From contig JAFEDW010000041.1 in assembly GCA_018241455.1 (NCBI GenBank), positions 1-11,927 on the forward strand: a DNA stretch of 11,927 nt. The letters are read 5' to 3'. Shown here piece after piece: positions 1 to 6,885 of the stretch. The notes beneath the pieces were generated by a model. The model saw nothing but the letters and a program-made list of their open reading frames with translations, was not told the DNA's origin and searched no databases. A program made the translations under genes and the position numbers. This stretch comes from Pseudomonadota bacterium (GTDB taxonomy: Bacteria; Pseudomonadota; Gammaproteobacteria; Steroidobacterales; Steroidobacteraceae). The number at the start of each line of letters is the position of its first letter. Positions within the stretch are counted from its first letter, which is position 1.

Positions 1-1313
1 AGGAAGTCGATCGCCTCGAGGTTCTCGCGGCCACCGTGGCGGTTGGGCACGAAATTGCCGCGGCGGCCGAAATCCAGGTAGATCATCGAGGCGACCGCGT
101 CGACGCGCAGGCCGTCGAAGTGGAATTCCTCCAGCCAGTAGCAGGCGCTCGAGAGCAGGAACGAGCGCACTTCGTGTCGATCGTAGTTGAAGATCAGCGT
201 GCCCCAGTCGGCATGCTCGCCCTTGCGCGGATCCTCGTATTCGTACAGCGCGGTGCCATCGAAGCGCGCCAGCCCATGCGCATCGCGCGGAAAGTGGCCG
301 GGCACCCAGTCGAGCAGCACACCGATGCCGGCCTGGTGGCACTGGTCGACTAAAAAGCGCAGGTCGTCGGGTGAACCGTGACGGCTCGTGGGCGCGAAGT
401 AGCCGGTCGTCTGGTAGCCCCAGGAATCATCGAGCGGATGTTCGGTGACCGGGAGCAGTTCGATGTGCGTGAAACCCTGGGCGCGCACATACGGCACCAG
501 TTCGGCGGCGAGCCGGCGGTAATCGTAGAAACGGCCGTCGCCGTGCTGGCGCCACGAGCCGGCGTGCACTTCGTAGATGCTCATCGGCGCGTGCAGCCAG
601 TCACGCTCGCGGCGCGCGCGCAGCCAGTCGCCATCGCCCCAGGCGTAGTGGCTGTCGCAGACGATCGAGGCGGTGCCGGGGCGCAGTTCGGTCGCGCGTC
701 CGTACGGGTCGGTCTTCAGCACCACCGCGCCGTTGAGGCGGTGGCGGATCTCGAATTTGTACAGTTCACCGGCGGCCAGGCCCGGAACGAACAGCTCCCA
801 GACGCCGCTCGCGCCGAGCGAGCGCATCGGCAGGCGGCGGCCGTCCCATTCGCAGAACGGTCCGACGACGCTGACGCGTTCGGCGTTTGGCGCCCAGACA
901 GCAAAACGCACGCCAGCGATGCCATCCATCTGCAGGCATTGGGCGCCGAGGAATTGCCAGGCGCGGGCCTCATGGCCGCCGCTGAACGCGTTCAGGTCCT
1001 GCGGGCCGATCGTCGGCAGGAAACTGTAGGGATCGACGCGCTCTTGCGGTACGTCTGCGCTGTCGCGCCAGGCGAGGCGATAGTGGTGGGGGAGCGACCC
1101 CTTCGGGCCCTGCCAGTGGAAAAAATCGCTGCCCGGGATGCGCTGCAGCTCCAGTTCGCCGTTGATGCGGGCGGAACGGGCCGCGGGCAGGTAGGCCAGC
1201 ACCGTGGCGAGGCCGCCGCGCTCGTGCTGGCCGAGGATGGCGTGCGGATCGTGGTGGGTGCCGGCGGCGATGCGTCCCCGGTCGTGCGCCAGATCGTCGA
1301 TCCAGTTGGCCAT
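1..1313 (-). CDS. glgB: 1,4-alpha-glucan branching enzyme GlgB, N-terminal 437 residues (3' end outside window)
   Basis: GlgB cuts alpha-1,4 glucan chains and rejoins them through alpha-1,6 links, creating branches in cytoplasmic glycogen. The frame is open from an ATG at 1313 to the window edge with no stop, so the product is truncated only by the window. Visible in order: an N-terminal domain (about residues 1-115, long-form type as in E. coli), a CBM48 module (about 130-215, with FAVWAPNAERVSVVG), then the GH13_9 barrel starting near YEVHAGSWR (248-255). Barrel motifs include DWVPGHFPRD (335-344) and GLRVDAVASMIY, whose aspartate is residue 405, the same number as the E. coli nucleophile. 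The end of the visible part, GGRENLEAIDF, also matches the family. The acid/base glutamate and the third carboxylate lie beyond the window. It is divergent from glgC with 47 bases between starts. No Shine-Dalgarno is visible before the ATG. Confidence 0.97.
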   Translation of the reverse strand, partial: MANWIDDLAHDRGRIAAGTHHDPHAILGQHERGGLATVLAYLPAARSARINGELELQRIPGSDFFHWQGPKGSLPHHYRLAWRDSADVPQERVDPYSFLPTIGPQDLNAFSGGHEARAWQFLGAQCLQMDGIAGVRFAVWAPNAERVSVVGPFCEWDGRRLPMRSLGASGVWELFVPGLAAGELYKFEIRHRLNGAVVLKTDPYGRATELRPGTASIVCDSHYAWGDGDWLRARRERDWLHAPMSIYEVHAGSWRQHGDGRFYDYRRLAAELVPYVRAQGFTHIELLPVTEHPLDDSWGYQTTGYFAPTSRHGSPDDLRFLVDQCHQAGIGVLLDWVPGHFPRDAHGLARFDGTALYEYEDPRKGEHADWGTLIFNYDRHEVRSFLLSSACYWLEEFHFDGLRVDAVASMIYLDFGRRGNFVPNRHGGRENLEAIDF

Positions 1314-1360
1314 TGCCGGCGTACTATACTCGACGGGGCCCCACCTTGAGATCGATTGCG
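1314..1360. promoter_or_regulatory. Compact divergent glgB/glgC promoter region
   Basis: Only 47 bases separate the two start codons. TATACT on the plus strand (1325-1330) is a good sigma-70 -10 match and would start glgC transcription near 1337, leaving about 24 bases of leader. The same bases read on the minus strand give TATAGT (1328-1323), which would start glgB transcription within a few bases of its ATG. No convincing -35 hexamer is seen for either direction. A weak GAG (1348-1350) is the only ribosome-site-like element before glgC. The -10 matches are visible; their use as promoters is inference. Confidence 0.4.
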
Positions 1361-2638
1361 ATGGCCAAACCAAACCCAAGAACCTCATCCGGGCGCTACG
1401 TCAGCCGCCTCACGAGTGGCACGTTGGCGGTCATCATGGCGGGCGGTCGTGGCGAGCGCTTGCGCGACCTGACGATCAACCGCTGCAAGCCGGCGACGCC
1501 GTTCGGCGGCAAGTTCCGCATCATCGATTTTCCGCTGTCGAACTGCGTGAACTCAGGGATACGCCAGATCTACATCATGACGCAGTACAAGGGCCAGTCG
1601 CTGATCCAGCACGTGCAGCGCGGCTGGAGCTACCTGCGCGGCGAGTTCGGCGAGTTCGTCGACGTGGTGCCGGCGCAGCAGCAGATCGGCGAGCACTGGT
1701 ACCGCGGCACGGCCGATTGCGTGTACCAGAACCTCGATTTGATCCGCGCGCACCGGCCCAAGCACGTGCTGGTGCTGGCGGGCGATCACATCTACAAGAT
1801 GGACTACGGTCCGATGGTGGCCTATCACGTCGAGAAGGGCGCCGACATCACCGTCGGCGTCGTCGAGGTGTCGCGCGACAAGGCGCGCGAGTTCGGCGTG
1901 CTGTCGGTCACCGAGTGGAACCGCGTGACGAAATTCTCCGAAAAGCCGCAGGATCCGGAGTGCATTCCCGGCCGGCCGGATGTCGCGCTCGCCTCGATGG
2001 GCATCTACATCTTCAATGGGCGGTTGCTCGAGAAGCTGCTGGTCGAAGACGCCAAGCAACCCGGTTCCAAGCACGATTTCGGCCGCAACATCATCCCGCC
2101 GGCGATCGACACGCTACAGGTATTCGCGTATCCGTTCACCGACGTGAAGACGCGCGCGCAGAACTACTGGCGCGATGTCGGTACCGTCGATGCCTACTAC
2201 GATGCGAACATCGAGCTGGTGCATGTCGCGCCCGAGCTGAACCTCTACGACGAAGAGTGGCCGATCTGGACCTACCAGGCGCACGTGCCCTCGGCGAAGT
2301 TCATCCTCGACGAAGACGGGCGGCGCGGCATGGCGATCAACTCGATCGTCTCGGGCGCGTGCATCATCTCGGGCGCGGTCATCAACCAGTCGCTGCTGTT
2401 CTCGAACGTGCGCGTCGACGAGCGTTCGAACGTGTTCCGCTCGGTGGTGCTGCCGAACGTCAAGATCGGCGCGGGCTGCACGATCCGGCAGGCGATCCTC
2501 GACGAGGGCTGCGAGGTGCCCGATGGCATGCAGATCGGCGTGGACCGCGGCGCCGACGCCGCGCGCTTCCACGTGACCGAGAACGGCGTCGTGCTCGTGA
2601 CCCCGGAGATGCTGCAGCGAGTCATCGCCAACGCATGA
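1361..2638 (+). CDS. glgC: Glucose-1-phosphate adenylyltransferase (ADP-glucose pyrophosphorylase) GlgC
   Basis: GlgC makes ADP-glucose from glucose-1-phosphate and ATP, the committed and allosterically controlled step of bacterial glycogen synthesis. The 425-residue product is close to the usual 420-430. The nucleotidyltransferase domain shows the loop AGGRGERL (27-34), CKPATPFGGKFRIIDF, WYRGTAD with Tyr114, AGDHIYKMDY with the catalytic-type Asp142, SEKP with Lys195 (glucose-1-phosphate contact in E. coli) and YWRDVGT (269-275). The C-terminal part, with hexapeptide-like turns around SGACIISGAVINQSLLFSNV, is the left-handed beta-helix. ATG 1361 is preferred because an upstream extension would begin with TTG inside the glgB start. 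The position equal to E. coli Lys39, an activator contact, is Asn40 here. Its stop overlaps the GH57 start (ATGA), implying cotranscription and translational coupling. Confidence 0.97.
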   Translation: MAKPNPRTSSGRYVSRLTSGTLAVIMAGGRGERLRDLTINRCKPATPFGGKFRIIDFPLSNCVNSGIRQIYIMTQYKGQSLIQHVQRGWSYLRGEFGEFVDVVPAQQQIGEHWYRGTADCVYQNLDLIRAHRPKHVLVLAGDHIYKMDYGPMVAYHVEKGADITVGVVEVSRDKAREFGVLSVTEWNRVTKFSEKPQDPECIPGRPDVALASMGIYIFNGRLLEKLLVEDAKQPGSKHDFGRNIIPPAIDTLQVFAYPFTDVKTRAQNYWRDVGTVDAYYDANIELVHVAPELNLYDEEWPIWTYQAHVPSAKFILDEDGRRGMAINSIVSGACIISGAVINQSLLFSNVRVDERSNVFRSVVLPNVKIGAGCTIRQAILDEGCEVPDGMQIGVDRGADAARFHVTENGVVLVTPEMLQRVIANA

Positions 2639-4371
2639 GCGGCGCCGCACGTCTCCCGGTGGTGCTGCTGTGGCACATGCACCAGCCGCAGTACCGCGAT
2701 CCGGACAGCGGCGAGTACATCCTGCCGTGGACCTACCTGCACGCGATCAAGGACTACGCCGACATGGCCGCGCACCTCGAGGCCAACCCCAGGGCGCGCG
2801 CGGTCGTCAATTTCGCACCGATCCTGATCGAGCAGCTCGAGGAACTGGCGGCGCGCGTCGGCGCGCACCTGGCGAGTTGCGAGCCGCTCCCGGATCCGGT
2901 GCTGGCGGTGTTGTCCGAGGCGCCGCTGCCGCTCGAGGGCGCAGCGCGCCTTGCGCTGCTGCAGGCCTGCCTGCGCGCGCAGCGCGCACAGCTGATCGAT
3001 CGCTATCCACCGTATGCCGAGCTGGCCGATCTCGCCGTTGCGTTCGATACGCCCGAACGCATGGCCTATGCCTCCGATCAGTACCTGCACGACATCGGCG
3101 TCTGGTATCACATCGCCTGGCTCGGCGAGACCGTCAAGCGGAGCGATGCGCGCGTGGCCGCGCTGATCGAGCGCGCGCGCGATTTCGGCCCGGCGCACCG
3201 GCGTACGCTGCTGGAGCTGATCGGCGATCTGCTGGCCGGATTGCTGGGCCGTTATCGCGCACTGGCCGATCGCGGCCAGGTCGAGCTGGCGATGTCACCG
3301 TATGCGCATCCGATCCTGCCGCTGTTGATCGATTTCCAGGCAGCGCACGAGTCCGTGCCGACGGCGCCGTTGCCGCGGGCGGCGCACTATCCGGGTGGCG
3401 AGCAGCGCGCCGCGTGGCACATGGAGGAGGGCCTGCGTGTCTTCCGGCGCGCGTTCGGCCGCGCGCCGGCCGGCTGCTGGCCATCGGAAGGCGCGATCAG
3501 TGCGCGCGCACTGCAGCTCGTCGAGGCGCACGGCATGCGCTGGGCCGCGAGCAGCGGCAACGTGCTGCGCGGCTGCCTGCGCGGCGGCGCCGACAGCGCG
3601 AACAGCGCGAACGACGCGAACGGCGGCGATCCCGGCGGGGAGCCCGCCGCGCCCGAATTGCGCGCCTGGCAGGTGCCCGGCAGCACGCTCAGCCTGTGCT
3701 TCCGGCACGATGAGTTGTCGGACCTGATCGGCTTCACCTACCAGAGCTGGCATGGTGATGACGCCGTGCGCAACTTCATCGCGGCGCTCGAGCGCGTCGC
3801 CGCCGAGCAGGCGGGCCAGCCCGGCGCGATGGTGCTGATCGCGCTCGATGGCGAGAACGCGTGGGAACACTATCCGTTCAACGGGTACTATTTCCTGCAA
3901 GGACTCTATGCGGCGCTCGCGAACCATCCGCAACTCGAACTGACGACGCTCGGCGATGCGCTGGCGCGCGATCCGTCGCGGCAGGCGCTGCCGCGGGTGG
4001 TCGCCGGCAGCTGGGTGCACGGCACGCTGGCGACCTGGATCGGCGATGCCGACAAGAATGCCGGCTGGGATTTGCTGGTGCAGGCCAAACTCGCCGCCGA
4101 TGAGGTGCTCGCCGACGAACGGCTGTCCGCGCCGCGACGCACGGCGATCGAACGACAGCTCGCGCTGTGCGAGAGCTCCGACTGGTTCTGGTGGTTCGGC
4201 GATTACAACCCCTACGAAGCGGTACGCGATTTCGACCGCCTGTTCCGCCATCAGCTGGCAAGCCTGTATCGGCTGCTGGGCCGCGCCGCGCCCGAGTCGC
4301 TGTCGCGCGCGATCTCGGTCGGCCGCGGCGCACCCGAAGGCGGCGGCGTCATGCGCCGCGCGCAGGGATGA
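2635..4371 (+). CDS. Glycoside hydrolase family 57 protein (alpha-amylase / 4-alpha-glucanotransferase type, COG1449-like)
   Basis: GH57 enzymes are retaining enzymes that hydrolyse or transfer alpha-glucans; activity varies within the family and cannot be fixed from sequence alone. The 578-residue product shows the five conserved regions: LWHMHQPQY (12-20), GQVELAMSPYAHP from 214, GCWPSEGA with the likely nucleophile Glu285, ALDGENAWE with the likely acid/base Asp405, and SDWFWWFGDYN near the C-terminus. No signal peptide is visible, so it should act in the cytoplasm on glycogen or maltodextrin. The start overlaps the glgC stop by ATGA and its own stop overlaps malQ the same way. A Gly/Ala/Asn/Ser-rich insert lies at about residues 317-342, encoded partly by 9-base repeats. 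Synthesis, cutting and transfer genes in one unit suggest glycogen remodelling, but an amylase-like degradative role is equally compatible. Confidence 0.92.
   Translation: MSGAARLPVVLLWHMHQPQYRDPDSGEYILPWTYLHAIKDYADMAAHLEANPRARAVVNFAPILIEQLEELAARVGAHLASCEPLPDPVLAVLSEAPLPLEGAARLALLQACLRAQRAQLIDRYPPYAELADLAVAFDTPERMAYASDQYLHDIGVWYHIAWLGETVKRSDARVAALIERARDFGPAHRRTLLELIGDLLAGLLGRYRALADRGQVELAMSPYAHPILPLLIDFQAAHESVPTAPLPRAAHYPGGEQRAAWHMEEGLRVFRRAFGRAPAGCWPSEGAISARALQLVEAHGMRWAASSGNVLRGCLRGGADSANSANDANGGDPGGEPAAPELRAWQVPGSTLSLCFRHDELSDLIGFTYQSWHGDDAVRNFIAALERVAAEQAGQPGAMVLIALDGENAWEHYPFNGYYFLQGLYAALANHPQLELTTLGDALARDPSRQALPRVVAGSWVHGTLATWIGDADKNAGWDLLVQAKLAADEVLADERLSAPRRTAIERQLALCESSDWFWWFGDYNPYEAVRDFDRLFRHQLASLYRLLGRAAPESLSRAISVGRGAPEGGGVMRRAQG
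3595..3621 (+). repeat. Three 9-base tandem repeats inside the GH57 gene
   Basis: Two exact copies of AGCGCGAAC (3595-3603, 3604-3612) are followed by a third differing at its first three bases (GACGCGAAC, 3613-3621). They encode Ser-Ala-Asn, Ser-Ala-Asn, Asp-Ala-Asn within a hydrophilic loop between the catalytic Glu285 and Asp405. The unit length is a multiple of three, so copy-number change would keep the frame. Confidence 0.75.
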
Positions 4372-5747
4372 GTGGCGTGCTGGAGCGACGGCGCAGCGGC
4401 GTGCTGCTGCATCCCGCAGCGCTGCCTGGCGAGCACGGCGTGCTCGGGCAGTCGGCGCGCGAGTTCGTCGATTGGCTTGCTGCCGCCGGCTTCGGCGTGT
4501 GGCAGGTGTTGCCGCTCGGACCGGTCGGCACCGACGGTTCGCCGTACTGGGTGCGCTCGGATGACGCCGGCAACACCGCGCTCATCGATCGTCGCGAAGC
4601 GCCCGACCCCGGACAATCACGCGATGCGTTCGCGCAATTCTGCGCGGAACAGCGAGGCTGGCTCGAAGACTACGTGTTGTTTGCGGCCTTGAGCCGCGCG
4701 CACGACACCGCCCCGTGGTGGACCTGGCCGGCTGCGTTGCGCGATCGGGACCCAGCAACGCTGGATGATGCGCGGCAACGACTGGAACCTGAACTGCACG
4801 CGCTGCGCGTCGCGCAGTGGCAATTTTCACAACAGTGGTCGGCGTTGCGCGAGTACGCGCAGCAGCGCGGCGTGCGCTTGTACGGCGACCTGCCGATCTA
4901 CCTGGCGCCGGATTCGGTGGCGACGTGGACGCAGCGGGCGCAATTCCAGCTGCGCGCCGACGGCTCGCCGGCGCTGCTGGCCGGTGTGCCGCCGGATTAT
5001 TTCGCCGCCGACGGGCAACTGTGGGGCAATCCGCTGTACGACTGGGAACAGGCGCGTCGCGACGGCTTCGCGTTCTGGCGCGCGCGCGTCGCGAGCCAGT
5101 TGCGGCGCTTCGATCTGTTGCGCCTCGATCATTTCCGCGGACTGGCGGGTTACTGGGCCGTGCCGGCCGGCGCCCGCACGGCGCGCGACGGACAATGGCT
5201 GCCGGCGCCGGGCAGCGAGCTGCTCGCCGCACTGCGTTCGGTGGCGGCCGGGTCGACGTCGGGTGAGCTGCCGCTGGTGGCCGAGGACCTGGGCGTCATC
5301 ACCGCCGATGTCGTCGCGCTGCGCCACGCCTTCGACCTGCCGGGCATGCGCGTGCTGCAGTTCGGCTTCGATGGCGCCGCCGACAATCCGCATCTCGCAC
5401 ATAACTTCACGCAACACTCCGTCGTCTACACCGGCACGCACGACAACGACACGACGCTCGGCTGGTATCGCTCGCTCGATCCGTCCACGGCGCGGCGCGT
5501 CGACGACTATCTCGGCGCCGCGGCGGATTCGATGCCGCTGGCGCTGGTGCGCGCGGCGCTGGCCTCGGTCGCCGTGCTCGCGATGATGCCGGCGCAAGAC
5601 GTGCTGTCGCTCGGCAGCGAGGCGCGCTACAACGTGCCCGGCACGGTCGGCGACAATTGGCGCTGGCGCATGGCGCCGGGTGCACTGACAGCGGAACTCG
5701 CGGCACAATACCGGCATATGAATGCCATCTTTGGCCGCCTGGCATGA
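4368..5747 (+). CDS. malQ: 4-alpha-glucanotransferase (amylomaltase) MalQ, short form
   Basis: MalQ moves alpha-1,4-linked glucosyl chains between malto-oligosaccharides, releasing glucose; it belongs to GH77 and acts in the cytoplasm. Visible motifs: GVLLHPAALPGEHGVLG at the N-terminus, LPLGPVGTDGSPYW, GVPPDYFAADGQLWGNPLYDW, LLRLDHFRGL with nucleophile Asp254, VAEDLGVI with acid/base Glu306, and TGTHDNDTTLGWYR with Asp359. All three catalytic carboxylates are present. The product is 459 residues, against about 500 in the Thermus-type enzyme. The shortfall lies between GNTALID and AFAQFCAEQRGWLEDY, where about 45 residues are missing and the usual SAFAGNP motif reads RSDDAGNT. The start lies in an ATGA overlap with the GH57 stop. 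A LacI-family regulator follows after 10 bases. Confidence 0.95.
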   Translation: MSGVLERRRSGVLLHPAALPGEHGVLGQSAREFVDWLAAAGFGVWQVLPLGPVGTDGSPYWVRSDDAGNTALIDRREAPDPGQSRDAFAQFCAEQRGWLEDYVLFAALSRAHDTAPWWTWPAALRDRDPATLDDARQRLEPELHALRVAQWQFSQQWSALREYAQQRGVRLYGDLPIYLAPDSVATWTQRAQFQLRADGSPALLAGVPPDYFAADGQLWGNPLYDWEQARRDGFAFWRARVASQLRRFDLLRLDHFRGLAGYWAVPAGARTARDGQWLPAPGSELLAALRSVAAGSTSGELPLVAEDLGVITADVVALRHAFDLPGMRVLQFGFDGAADNPHLAHNFTQHSVVYTGTHDNDTTLGWYRSLDPSTARRVDDYLGAAADSMPLALVRAALASVAVLAMMPAQDVLSLGSEARYNVPGTVGDNWRWRMAPGALTAELAAQYRHMNAIFGRLA

Positions 5748-5757
5748 AGCCGCCGGC

Positions 5758-6798
5758 ATGAACAAGAAGCGCCGTGATCAGCCCGCACGGATGTCCGACA
5801 TCGCCCGCATCGCAGGTGTCTCGGCATCGACCGTGTCGCGTGCGCTGGCGGGCAGCACGCTGGTGGCCGCGGCGAAACGCGACGAGATCCGCCGCCTGGC
5901 GCGCGAGCGCGGTTACGTCATCAACACGACGGCCCGCAACCTGCGCTTGCAGCGCACGCAATCAATCAGCGTCGCGATTCCGCTCGGCCACGAGGCCGGG
6001 CAATCGCTGGCCGATCCGTTCCTGACCGAGATGATCGGCCACGTGGCCGACCGCATTACGCAGCGCGGCTACGGCATGTTCCTGCAGAAGATCGTGCCGC
6101 CGATGGACGATTGGCTGCCGCAGCTGATCGGCAGCCACCGGAGCGACGGCATCATCGTCATCGGCCAGAGCACCGAGCACGCGGTGCTCGAGGCGGCGGC
6201 CGAGGCTTACCGGCCGCTGGTGGTGTGGGGCGGACGCCTCGCGCGGCAGTCCTACTGCACGGTCGGCACCGACAACGTCGCCGGCGCGCGCTCGGCGGTC
6301 GAGCACCTGATCCAGGCGGGACGCCGCCGCATCGTATTCCTCGGCGATCCAGCCGTGCCCGAGATCGGCCTGCGTTACCAGGGCTATCTGCTCGCGCATG
6401 AACGCGCCGCGCAGCAGGTCGTGCCGGCGCAGGTCGTGCCCGCGCACCTGACCGCCGACACCGCCTATGAAGCGATGCGCGCGTTCATCGGCGCGGCAGG
6501 CGGCCCCGGGGCAGCCGGCGCCTTCGACGCCGTATTCGGTGCGACCGACGTCATTGCGCTCAGCGCGGTGCGCGCGATCACGGCCGCGGGATTGTCCGTG
6601 CCCGGCGACGTCGCGGTGGTCGGGTACGATGACATCGTCATGGCCTCGCACGCCAACCCGCCATTGAGCACGGTGCGCCAGGACGTGCAACGCGGTGCGC
6701 ACATGCTGGTCGACCTGCTGTTTCGGCGCATGGAAGGCGAAGACACCCCGTCGGCAACGATGCCTGCGGACTTGGTGATACGCGAATCCAGCGCCTGA
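5758..6798 (+). CDS. LacI/GalR-family transcriptional regulator (first copy)
   Basis: This is a sugar-sensing DNA-binding protein of 346 residues, the usual family length. A helix-turn-helix lies at residues 12-31 (SDIARIAGVSASTVSRAL), followed by the hinge-type segment NTTARNLRLQRT and a periplasmic-binding-protein-like effector domain. The family's C-terminal signatures are present: FGATDVIALSAVRA, VPGDVAVVGYDDI and NPPLSTVRQD. ATG 5758 is chosen because it clears the malQ stop by 10 bases; Met12 at 5791 is a possible alternative. Its place at the end of the glgC-GH57-malQ unit and just before the sugar porter suggests it controls maltodextrin or alpha-glucoside use, but the effector is unknown. 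A 15-base tandem duplication encodes QVVPA twice (residues 220-229). Confidence 0.94.
   Translation: MNKKRRDQPARMSDIARIAGVSASTVSRALAGSTLVAAAKRDEIRRLARERGYVINTTARNLRLQRTQSISVAIPLGHEAGQSLADPFLTEMIGHVADRITQRGYGMFLQKIVPPMDDWLPQLIGSHRSDGIIVIGQSTEHAVLEAAAEAYRPLVVWGGRLARQSYCTVGTDNVAGARSAVEHLIQAGRRRIVFLGDPAVPEIGLRYQGYLLAHERAAQQVVPAQVVPAHLTADTAYEAMRAFIGAAGGPGAAGAFDAVFGATDVIALSAVRAITAAGLSVPGDVAVVGYDDIVMASHANPPLSTVRQDVQRGAHMLVDLLFRRMEGEDTPSATMPADLVIRESSA
6415..6444 (+). repeat. 15-base tandem duplication inside the first LacI-family gene
   Basis: Copy one (6415-6429) and copy two (6430-6444) differ at a single base and each encodes Gln-Val-Val-Pro-Ala. The duplication falls in the effector-binding domain, in the segment after the GYLLAHERAA helix, and preserves the reading frame. 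Confidence 0.85.
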
Positions 6799-6885
6799 AC
6801 AATTTCCAGGACTACGATCGCACGCTGGCACCGACGACAGCCGCGCGCCGTGGCGTTAGGATGTGCTGCAATTACAGGGGGCGGC
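6799..6885 (+). promoter_or_regulatory. Leader of the MFS transporter gene with Shine-Dalgarno
   Basis: This 87-base gap separates the first regulator from the transporter. AGGGGG (6876-6881) lies four bases before ATG 6886 and supports that start over an in-frame GTG at 6850. TAGGAT (6857-6862) is a weak -10-like hexamer without a clear -35. I see no strong hairpin-plus-T-run terminator, so readthrough from the upstream unit is possible. Confidence 0.35.

Noticed and set aside
378..1349. A 323-residue plus-strand frame
   Set aside because: It is antisense to the clearly recognised glgB reading frame and has no family resemblance.
3295..4251. A 318-residue minus-strand frame inside the GH57 gene
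   Set aside because: Low-complexity composition and no motifs; the opposite strand carries all GH57 conserved regions.
1204..4371. A 1055-residue open frame running through glgC into the GH57 gene
   Set aside because: Its second half is the GH57 protein; the first half is an out-of-frame reading of glgC with Arg/Ala-rich, non-family sequence. GC-rich codon bias keeps alternative frames open.
5722..5757. An upstream ATG start for the first LacI-type regulator
   Set aside because: It would overlap malQ and add 12 residues unlike the family; ATG 5758 fits the usual N-terminus.
6799..6885. A rho-independent terminator after the first LacI-type gene
   Set aside because: Only a four-base stem (CCAG/CTGG) and no T-run; not convincing.
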